Shown piece by piece: positions 43,592 through 49,608 of a stretch of 49,608 nucleotides of DNA (position 1 is the first letter of the stretch; each line of letters starts with the position of its first letter). The notes under the pieces were generated by a model. It was not told the origin of the DNA, did no database searches, and was given only the letters and a program-made list of their open reading frames with translations. The position numbers and the translations under genes are program-made. The DNA is from Flavobacteriales bacterium. GTDB taxonomy: Bacteria; Bacteroidota; Bacteroidia; Flavobacteriales_D; Crocinitomicaceae. The stretch lies in the NCBI GenBank assembly GCA_013373595.1, contig JABXHO010000028.1:1-49608 (forward strand), given 5' to 3'.

Positions 43592-43915
43592 CTACCAAAG
43601 ATTATTTACAATGGTATCCACTTCGCTTACACCATTAAAAATAAAGTAACCCAATGCGAGCAACACCACAATTAAAACAAGAACACGAATGTTTGCGGAT
43701 CTATTTTGACTTTGTCGGTATTCTCCACGCGACAATTCACTGTTGAGATTGGCACGGAACATTGAACGACGATCATCATCCGATAATTCGCCATTGCTCA
43801 TTTTTCTGTAGTACTCTTTCTTCTGATCGAGTGCTTCCTTACGCTCGTCGTAGTACCTTGAGTTATAATGAAAACGCTTATTTTGAAGCGTATTATTTAA
43901 AAATCGAAACTTCAT
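43592..43915 (-). CDS. Small membrane protein upstream of mutL
   Basis: A 107-residue protein with a basic/charged N-terminal part (YYDERKEALDQKKEYYRKMS) and one C-terminal membrane helix (VLVLIVVLLALGYFIF). Similar proteins sit before mutL in several Bacteroidota and have been given the misleading name riboflavin synthase subunit beta in databases, as far as I recall; nothing here supports that activity. It is six bases upstream of mutL and begins the operon. Confidence 0.72.
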   Translation of the reverse strand: MKFRFLNNTLQNKRFHYNSRYYDERKEALDQKKEYYRKMSNGELSDDDRRSMFRANLNSELSRGEYRQSQNRSANIRVLVLIVVLLALGYFIFNGVSEVDTIVNNLW

Positions 43916-43925
43916 AATTGTAGAT

Positions 43926-43933
43926 CAAATTTA
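43926..43933 (-). promoter_or_regulatory. Candidate -7 box for the mutL/rhomboid operon
   Basis: The minus strand reads TAAATTTG, an exact TAnnTTTG match, ten bases before the ATG of the small membrane protein. The -33 element is not clear. Confidence 0.4.
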
Positions 43934-44040
43934 ACAATTAATCCCTCGTTGGACGACTAACATCCCATCAAAAAACATACCTGAAACAGACGAGGTGACA
44001 ATGCGACAGGTTTATTTTGGAAAAGTTTTTGATCTGTACT

Positions 44041-44065
44041 TGTGGATAAGTTAAAAAGATCCACA
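44041..44065. repeat. Inverted repeat that includes a DnaA-box-like word
   Basis: TGTGGAT and ATCCACA form a 7-bp hairpin around an AT-rich loop. The left arm with the next two bases, TGTGGATAA, equals a DnaA box on the minus strand. It lies just upstream of the GH3 gene. It may be a regulator site; one box alone is weak evidence. Confidence 0.3.
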
Positions 44066-44087
44066 TGATTAAGACTAGAACAAGCCG

Positions 44088-44095
44088 TATTTTTG
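44088..44095 (+). promoter_or_regulatory. Candidate -7 box directly before the GH3 fusion gene
   Basis: TATTTTTG ends five bases before the preferred ATG, as at the BatA-domain gene. If used, the message would be leaderless. No -33 TTG at the right distance. Confidence 0.35.
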
Positions 44096-44100
44096 AATGT

Positions 44101-47010
44101 ATGAACAAAATACTCTCTTTCCGTTATTTCGCTCTGTTCGGGCTACTATTTAGTGGGATTATCTCGCTTTCCTTGGCATTTCAAACCAAAGAAGTAGAGG
44201 TGAAGGTTCCAAGTCAAAGTAATTGGGTGAATGCTCAATTGGATAAAATGACATTGGAACAGAAAATCGGTCAATTTTTCATGGTGGCGGCTTATTCCAA
44301 TCGTGGTGAAGCACATTATCAACATTTGGACTCTCTTGTAACGGAGCAACAAGTAGGAGGAATGATCTTTTTTCAGGGACAACGGATCAATATGAAGACA
44401 ATCTTGAACCGTTTTCAATCGAAAGCGGAAATTCCTTTGTTGATTGGAATGGATGCTGAATGGGGCGTGCAAATGCGTTTGTTCGGAGAAGACCGTTTTC
44501 CTTATAATTATACACTTGGTGCAGCCAATGATCCAGAGTTAACGCGAACTGTTTCCAAAATGATCGCTCAAGAATGTCGTGAAATCGGTATTCATATGAA
44601 TTTTGCACCAGTAGCAGATGTAAACAGTAATCCGAATAATCCAGTTATTGGTTTTCGTTCTTTTGGAGAAAGTCCAATTGAGGTCGCAGCACACGTAAAA
44701 GCAGCTGTGGAGGGAATGGAAAGTCAAGGTGTATTGACAAGCATCAAACATTTCCCTGGACACGGTGATACGGGAACCGATTCGCATTATGATCTACCTG
44801 TGGTCGAAAACTCATTCACACAAATTGACGCGATTGATTTCCCTCCATTTCGAGCGGGAATTCGTGCAGGGACAGCGAGTGTGATGATTGCTCATTTGAG
44901 CGTGCCTGCAATCGATTCAACAGGAACGCCAAGCAGTTTGAGTCCGATTGTAATTAAAGACTACTTGCAAGGGCAATTGGGATTCAAAGGGTTGGTGATA
45001 AGTGATGCACTCAACATGAAAGCCGTGGCAGATCGTTATGGCAAAACGGAAGTAGTTGTGAAAGCATTTGAAGCGGGGTGTGATATCCTTCTGTTTCCTG
45101 AAAGTGTAGAAGATGCTATTCAAGCCATCAAAGCGAAGGTGGAAGCAGGCGAGATTGAGTTGAATGAAATTGATGCACGCTGTAAGAAAGTATTGAATGC
45201 AAAGTACAAAGCAATTATCAACCCGAAGAGCTACGAAAGCTATAACGAGTATGAAATAGAGCTCGCGAAGCGACAAGTGTATGAAAAGGCGCTGACGGTT
45301 TTGAAAAACGAGAACGAAACCCTACCAATCAAGCGCTTTGATCAACGTATTGCCCATGTGAGTATTGGAACGAATACGAGTTCACTGAACAAATCGATGG
45401 ACTTGGTGGCTCCAATTGATCACTTTCATTTCTATACAGTAGAAGAAGCTCAAAGGAGATTGAAAGACACCTTAGACGATTACGACATGATCATTACTGC
45501 TTTTCACAGCAATACGGTTCGTTCTCGAAATGATTATGGCTTGCCGAACAATTGGAAAAAGTGGATATCAGACCTTCCTGATAAAAAGAATGTATTGGCA
45601 TTTTTTGGAAATCCTCTGGGCTTGAAGGATGCGAATTTAAGTAAGTTTCAATCGGTTGTGGTGGCATATGAAAATCACAGTGTGGCGCAAGATCGAGTTG
45701 GACAGTTTCTGATGGGGACTTTTGCCTCTTCGGGAGAACTCCCAATGACAATGAATGATACATACAAGCGTGGTTTCGGCGTGAAAGTAGAGTGGTCTGG
45801 GAGACTGAAAGAATCGCAACCTGAGGAATTGGGTATCAGTCGACAAAAGATGCTGGAGATCGATCGAATTGTTCAAAGTGGCATCGATGAAGGTGCTTTC
45901 CCTGGCTGTCAGGTAGTGGTAGCGGTTGAAGGAAAGGTGATTTGGCGAAAATCTTACGGATATCATACCTACGCGAAGGAGCGAGAGGTTCAAAACACCG
46001 ATGTGTATGACATTGCGTCAATCACAAAAATTGCAGGTTCAACTTCCTCTTTGATGGTACTCGATTCTGAAGGGAAATTTGATTTAAGCGCTCGCTTGAA
46101 AGAATACCTTCCTGAACTTACCGATAGCACGGCTTATTCGAATTTGTTGTTGAAGGACATGTTAGCGCATCAAGCGGGATTATCGCCTTGGATTCCTTTT
46201 TATACGAAAACCTTGAAAGAAGGTCAACCGAGTGATGAATGGTACGCTCCGATGAAATCGGAATTAATGAATGTTCCTGTAGCGAACAACTTGTGGATCA
46301 ATGGCGCGTATACCGATACGATGTATCAACGTATTTTGCGTACTCCACTTAAGTCAAGACGTTACAAGTATTCGGATTTGGGGTATTACTTCATCAAAAA
46401 GATCATCGAGAAGCAATCGGGAGAGAAAATGGAGGATTTCACCCTAAACCATTTGTACAAACCGATGGGGCTTCAGTATTTGCGCTATACTCCGCTCGAG
46501 TATTTCCCGAAGCGACAAATCGCACCAACAGAAGACGATCAGATTTTCAGAAAACAACTTGTTCATGGGTATGTCCACGATCCAGGTGCCGCAATGATTG
46601 GTGGAGTAGGAGGTCATGCTGGACTTTTCTCAAATGCAAGCGATTTGGCAGCAATCATGCAGCTTTTCCTCAACAAAGGATCGTATGGAGGTACGCAATA
46701 CATGCAACCAGAAGTTGTTGCAAAGTACACGAAGCAGCAGTATTCACGAAATCGTCGTGGTGCTGGTTTTGATAAACCAAAACTTGATGGAAAAGGAGGA
46801 ACATGCTATAAAGGCGCGTCAATGGCGAGCTTCGGTCACTCAGGATTTACGGGGACCGTTGCATGGGTAGACCCTGTAAATCAGGTAAATTACGTATTCT
46901 TGTCAAATAGGGTTTATCCCGATGCTGAAAATTGGAAATTGGTCAAAATGAATACACGAACCGAAATACAACGTGTTATTTATGAGGCGGTTCAACAAGC
47001 AAAACGATGA
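44101..47010 (+). CDS. GH3 beta-N-acetylglucosaminidase fused to a class C beta-lactamase-like serine hydrolase
   Basis: Predicted envelope enzyme acting on peptidoglycan fragments. Signal anchor (about 1-30), a NagZ-like GH3 domain (about 40-380) with the acid/base loop KHFPGHGDTGTDSH (from Lys216) and nucleophile Asp302 in VISDALNMKA, a GH3 C-terminal part (about 380-560), then a serine-beta-lactamase-like domain (about 585-965) with SITK (Ser640, Lys643), a YSD-type second motif in YKYSDLGYYF and HSG near the end. Such fusions are known in Bacteroidota. The ATG at 44101 is preferred to the upstream one because it gives the expected anchor. The next gene overlaps by four bases. Confidence 0.9.
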   Translation: MNKILSFRYFALFGLLFSGIISLSLAFQTKEVEVKVPSQSNWVNAQLDKMTLEQKIGQFFMVAAYSNRGEAHYQHLDSLVTEQQVGGMIFFQGQRINMKTILNRFQSKAEIPLLIGMDAEWGVQMRLFGEDRFPYNYTLGAANDPELTRTVSKMIAQECREIGIHMNFAPVADVNSNPNNPVIGFRSFGESPIEVAAHVKAAVEGMESQGVLTSIKHFPGHGDTGTDSHYDLPVVENSFTQIDAIDFPPFRAGIRAGTASVMIAHLSVPAIDSTGTPSSLSPIVIKDYLQGQLGFKGLVISDALNMKAVADRYGKTEVVVKAFEAGCDILLFPESVEDAIQAIKAKVEAGEIELNEIDARCKKVLNAKYKAIINPKSYESYNEYEIELAKRQVYEKALTVLKNENETLPIKRFDQRIAHVSIGTNTSSLNKSMDLVAPIDHFHFYTVEEAQRRLKDTLDDYDMIITAFHSNTVRSRNDYGLPNNWKKWISDLPDKKNVLAFFGNPLGLKDANLSKFQSVVVAYENHSVAQDRVGQFLMGTFASSGELPMTMNDTYKRGFGVKVEWSGRLKESQPEELGISRQKMLEIDRIVQSGIDEGAFPGCQVVVAVEGKVIWRKSYGYHTYAKEREVQNTDVYDIASITKIAGSTSSLMVLDSEGKFDLSARLKEYLPELTDSTAYSNLLLKDMLAHQAGLSPWIPFYTKTLKEGQPSDEWYAPMKSELMNVPVANNLWINGAYTDTMYQRILRTPLKSRRYKYSDLGYYFIKKIIEKQSGEKMEDFTLNHLYKPMGLQYLRYTPLEYFPKRQIAPTEDDQIFRKQLVHGYVHDPGAAMIGGVGGHAGLFSNASDLAAIMQLFLNKGSYGGTQYMQPEVVAKYTKQQYSRNRRGAGFDKPKLDGKGGTCYKGASMASFGHSGFTGTVAWVDPVNQVNYVFLSNRVYPDAENWKLVKMNTRTEIQRVIYEAVQQAKR

Positions 47011-47606
47011 CTATTCAACGAAAACTACTTATTCTATCTATTCTAAGTTTGCTGTTATGCGCAATGCTTTTTGCTGTTTTTCTACCCATGCACGAAGCGA
47101 GAGCAGATGAGTTGTTGTGGTACTTCGATGATCCTATTTTTCCGCTTTTACCCGTCAAAGATGTGTCAATTCCCATTTTTTCGATCACATATGGGGCATT
47201 GATACTTTACATCATTCTTAACCGAACACACACCTTTTTCCTGAGTAAGTTGGCATTTTCCTACGCTGTATTGTTGATTCTCCGTGCAGGCACCTTATCG
47301 ATCTTACCATTGAAAGAGCCTACCAATATTGTATATCTCGATGATCCATTTCTAAACACCTTCATCTATCAAGGAACACTCAACGCCGATTTATTTTTTA
47401 GTGGACATACGGCATTAATTTGCTTATTAATTTTCTTGACTGAAAAATGGAAATGGTTGTTTGCGGTTTTGGCTATCTCGCTGGGAATCTTACTGATGAT
47501 TCAACGTGCTCATTACTCCATCGACGTGATTGGTGCCTTGCCCTTCGCCTTTCTGGCGGTAAAGATTGTGGATTTAGGGATTTATCGTCGCTTAAAGGAA
47601 AGATAA
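47007..47606 (+). CDS. PAP2/sphingomyelin-synthase-like membrane phosphatase or transferase
   Basis: A 199-residue integral membrane protein with about six helices. FFSGHTALICLL (His134) and QRAHYSIDVIGALPF (His169, Asp173) give the His-His-Asp triad of the PAP2_C/sphingomyelin synthase group, which moves a phospho-head group between lipids. Bacteroidota make sphingolipids, so a lipid head-group role is plausible, but a simple lipid phosphatase cannot be excluded. It overlaps the GH3-beta-lactamase gene by four bases (ATGA), so they are co-expressed. Confidence 0.8.
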   Translation: MTIQRKLLILSILSLLLCAMLFAVFLPMHEARADELLWYFDDPIFPLLPVKDVSIPIFSITYGALILYIILNRTHTFFLSKLAFSYAVLLILRAGTLSILPLKEPTNIVYLDDPFLNTFIYQGTLNADLFFSGHTALICLLIFLTEKWKWLFAVLAISLGILLMIQRAHYSIDVIGALPFAFLAVKIVDLGIYRRLKER

Positions 47607-47611
47607 AACCG

Positions 47612-47619
47612 TATTTTTG
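47612..47619 (+). promoter_or_regulatory. Candidate -7 box for bshA
   Basis: TATTTTTG, an exact TAnnTTTG match, lies 19 bases before the bshA ATG and inside a small palindrome, GTATTT TTG AAATAC (47611-47625). It may let bshA be expressed apart from the two upstream genes. Confidence 0.45.
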
Positions 47620-47638
47620 AAATACGAATTAGAAGAGT

Positions 47639-48766
47639 ATGAAGATAGGAATAGTATTATATCCAACCTTTGGTGGAAGTGGAGTAGTGGCGACGGAATT
47701 AGGTAAATCTTTAGCAAAAAACGGACATAGCGTACATTTCATTACGTATTCGCATCCGGTTCGACTTGGATCGTTTAGGGAGAATGTGACGTATCACGAA
47801 GTGTCTGTTTCTGACTATCCTTTGTTTGAATACCAGCCTTATGAAACTGTCTTGGCCAGTAAAATGGTTGACGTTGTAAAGCATGAAGGATTGGATATTT
47901 TGCACGTGCATTATGCTATTCCGCATGCATCTGCTGCCTTTATGGCAAAAATGATTTTGAGATCTCAAGGAGTCGACATTCCATTCGTGACAACCTTACA
48001 CGGTACAGATATTACATTGGTGGGACGCGATCCGTCATTTGAACCCGTGATTACGTTTTGTTTGAATGAATCAGATGCTGTGACAGCGGTTTCGAAAAGT
48101 TTGAAAGAAGATACGTACAAACATTTCTCGACAACACGTCCAATTGAAGTGATTCCGAATTTTATCAGTGTTCCTGCGGACTATAGAAGTATCGATCGCT
48201 CTATGCGTAAACGCTACGCAGAAGATGATGAATTCGTTCTTTGTCACGTTTCAAATTTCAGAAAAGTAAAACGTGTAGAGGATGTCTTGGATGTTTTCAA
48301 ACAGGTGAATGAAGTTAAACCGTCGCGTTTATTGTTGGTTGGAGATGGTCCAGAACGGTATAAGTTGGAGGAAATGTGTCGCGAATTACAATTGTGTGAT
48401 CGTGTCAAATTTTTGGGTAAAGTAAGAGATACGCAGCACGTATTGGAAATTTCGGATGTTTTCGTGTTGCCTTCTGAAACGGAAAGCTTTGGTTTGGCCG
48501 CTTTGGAAGCGATGGCTGTGGGAGTTCCTGTTATTTCTTCAAATACCGGTGGAATTCCTGAAGTCAATGTACACGGTGTAACTGGTTATTTGTCTGATGT
48601 TGGAGATGTAGACGACATGGCAGAAAATACCTTAAAGATTTTCAAAGATGCTGAAACCTTAGACAAGTTCCGACAGAATGCACAAACCAGAGCGCGTGAG
48701 TTTGATCTTGATACGGTGGTAAAAAAATACGAGAAGGTATACGATTCTCTACTTGAGACAGTTTAA
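47639..48766 (+). CDS. bshA: N-acetyl-alpha-D-glucosaminyl L-malate synthase
   Basis: First enzyme of bacillithiol synthesis: joins UDP-GlcNAc and malate. The 375-residue GT4 protein opens MKIGIVLYPTFGGSGVVATE, the BshA signature, then FITYSHPVRLGSF, HVHYAIPHASAAFM, TLHGTDITLVG and, in the donor domain, LPSETESFGLAALEAMAVG with the EX7E motif. These match BshA closely. bshB and bshC are not in the window. It has a likely promoter of its own and ends convergent with the next gene, four bases overlapping. Confidence 0.95.
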   Translation: MKIGIVLYPTFGGSGVVATELGKSLAKNGHSVHFITYSHPVRLGSFRENVTYHEVSVSDYPLFEYQPYETVLASKMVDVVKHEGLDILHVHYAIPHASAAFMAKMILRSQGVDIPFVTTLHGTDITLVGRDPSFEPVITFCLNESDAVTAVSKSLKEDTYKHFSTTRPIEVIPNFISVPADYRSIDRSMRKRYAEDDEFVLCHVSNFRKVKRVEDVLDVFKQVNEVKPSRLLLVGDGPERYKLEEMCRELQLCDRVKFLGKVRDTQHVLEISDVFVLPSETESFGLAALEAMAVGVPVISSNTGGIPEVNVHGVTGYLSDVGDVDDMAENTLKIFKDAETLDKFRQNAQTRAREFDLDTVVKKYEKVYDSLLETV

Positions 48767-49149
48767 GCCAATTCGAATTCTTCCGAATATTTCTTAACTT
48801 TTTTGTCTGATCCAGTTGAAACGGGTGTTGACTCCCGCGTAGCAAAAACAGTTGGTTCGATGGCCGCTGCGATGCTTTTCTTTTCAAATCCGAGTGATTT
48901 CATGTGCTTCACGAATGCATCTTCACCTTTTTGTTTGATCCAGTGATGGATAAACGAGAGGCAGGCATCATGAATCTCTTGTTGGATTTTGTCTTTCCTG
49001 CTTGCGTAGGAATGAATATCGAGTGAGGGGAGATCAATAAGAATGTTCTCTTCTGTTTCTTGGGTAGACATATTGATATTAACGAAATACTTTCCGTCTT
49101 TTACTTCAATATATTCTTCATCTTTCTGAAAGCGAATGTTTTCAATCAT
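48763..49149 (-). CDS. Uncharacterised protein (128 aa)
   Basis: A protein without signal peptide or membrane helix. Two strands (EYIEVKDGKYFVNINM, NILIDLPSLDIHSYAS) are followed by a helical segment (DACLSFIHHWIKQKGEDAFV, then KHMKSLGFEKKSIAAAIE) and a Ser/Thr/Lys-rich tail. No family recognised. It overlaps the end of bshA by four bases on the opposite strand. The strand/helix balance and lack of rare stops suggest a real gene. Confidence 0.68.
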   Translation of the reverse strand: MIENIRFQKDEEYIEVKDGKYFVNINMSTQETEENILIDLPSLDIHSYASRKDKIQQEIHDACLSFIHHWIKQKGEDAFVKHMKSLGFEKKSIAAAIEPTVFATRESTPVSTGSDKKVKKYSEEFELA

Positions 49150-49345
49150 ACGGTCAGGATTAATGAATGACTAATGTACAAATTTTCGAAGAAGAAATCC
49201 ATTTAAACGCAAAGGGCTTCGTGTTAACTTTTCAACGAGCACCGCGCCATTGAATGTGTTTCATGTTGAAAACTAGCTCAAATTCAACAAGGTGAGGGGG
49301 TACTCATTTCCCATTTCTTATACCGAAAACAGGAAATCAATCATA
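49150..49345. other. Gene-free spacer before the terminal repeats
   Basis: No credible gene, terminator or promoter seen in this part. Confidence 0.5.
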
Positions 49346-49442
49346 AAGTCCTTTCCGTATCGGTGTTTTTGCAGTAAAACCAAACACAGTTTTGTGTCTT
49401 GACTCTGTCAAGCCGGTGTCCTTGTGGTGAAAAAATCAACCA
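49346..49442. repeat. Diverged hairpin repeat, copy A
   Basis: Unit of about 97 bases sharing with copy B the core GTGTCTTGACTCnGTCAAGC and CCGTGTCCTTGTGGT-like end. Its stem CTTGAC/GTCAAG is perfect with loop TCT. TTGTGGT (49422-49428) pairs with ACCACAA (49439-49445), and TCCTTGTGG (49419-49427) with CCACAAGGA (49457-49465), an alternative fold. No coding potential seen. Confidence 0.7.
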
Positions 49443-49510
49443 CAAAGTCGCAAAGTCCACAAGGATTTTCATGGTTTAATTGGTAGTTTGAAATTCCAGC
49501 GTATCATGTT

Positions 49511-49608
49511 TAAGCCTCGTGCATCTTGGTGTTTTTTGCTACAAAACTACTCACAGCTTCGTGTCTTGACTCCGTCAAGCCGTGTCCTTGTGGTTCAAAA
49601 ATCAACCA
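49511..49608. repeat. Diverged hairpin repeat, copy B (cut by the window end)
   Basis: Second copy about 166 bases after copy A. The CTTGAC/GTCAAG stem is kept exactly while the loop is TCC instead of TCT. The sequence runs off the window at the point where copy A has its complementary arm. Confidence 0.7.

Noticed and set aside
44041-44049. DnaA box TGTGGATAA, with a second exact box near 22033
   Set aside because: Two exact 9-mers in 50 kb is close to chance, they are far apart, and no dnaA, dnaN or AT-rich unwinding region is near; not an origin.
49346-49608. CRISPR array
   Set aside because: Only two diverged units of about 97 bases at 166-base spacing; no short exact repeats with regular spacers and no cas genes.
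1-49608. Prophage, insertion sequence or integrase
   Set aside because: No transposase, integrase, capsid or other mobile-element gene is readable in any frame; the only mobile-like feature is the repeat pair at the right end.

Overview
This window looks like a piece of chromosome from a Bacteroidota bacterium, most likely order Flavobacteriales and possibly near Fluviicola/Crocinitomicaceae; the family is inferred from overall gene style, not from a marker tree. The signs are moderate-to-low GC, type IX secretion (T9SS) C-terminal sorting domains, GEVED and PKD domains, a BatA-domain protein, DUF5606, a TIGR02757 protein, RibBA, BshA, a near absence of Shine-Dalgarno sequences, and repeated matches to the Bacteroidota promoter element TAnnTTTG.

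Layout. 1-390: 3' part of an elongator tRNA-Met, its terminator, and two further degenerate hairpin units. 389-8600: oligopeptidase F, DUF5606 protein, two divergent subtilases (one T9SS-exported, one with a large insert), and small secreted or lipid-anchored proteins. 8741-11760: thiamine salvage operon thiM-thiE-tenA-thiD behind a TPP riboswitch and a strong intrinsic terminator. 11819-14959: two unknown exported proteins and a GEVED/PKD T9SS protein. 15031-19411: two arylsulfotransferase-like beta-propeller paralogues around a thiosulfate dehydrogenase (TsdA-like dihaem lipoprotein). 19420-21094: small orphan proteins. 21403-25297: lipid methyltransferase-like protein, dihydroorotase-like protein lacking metal ligands, and BatA/VWA protein. 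25475-27570: three-gene outer-membrane/lipoprotein operon with a well-formed promoter. 27613-30303: two-component system of the LuxR/TPR-kinase type. 30395-33137: TIGR02757, LolD-like ATPase, RibBA. 33213-37451: LptF/G permease, two glycosyltransferases, START-like protein. 38329-43915: six-gene mutL/tandem rhomboid/EEP/YciO operon. 44101-48766: GH3-beta-lactamase fusion, sphingomyelin-synthase-like PAP2 protein, BshA. 49150-49608: no gene, but diverged hairpin-bearing repeats that run off the window.

Three things stand out. First, the arylsulfotransferase-tsdA-arylsulfotransferase cassette: all expected catalytic residues are kept, and I know of no described pathway that joins these activities. 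Second, two conserved proteins have lost the catalytic signatures of their families: MutL lacks the DQHA(X)2E(X)4E endonuclease motif, and the dihydroorotase homologue lacks the HxH metal ligands. Third, the right end carries imperfect repeats whose hairpin stem is conserved while the loop varies. Most of the rest is ordinary Bacteroidota core genome. All family assignments are from reading the sequence; no database search was run.
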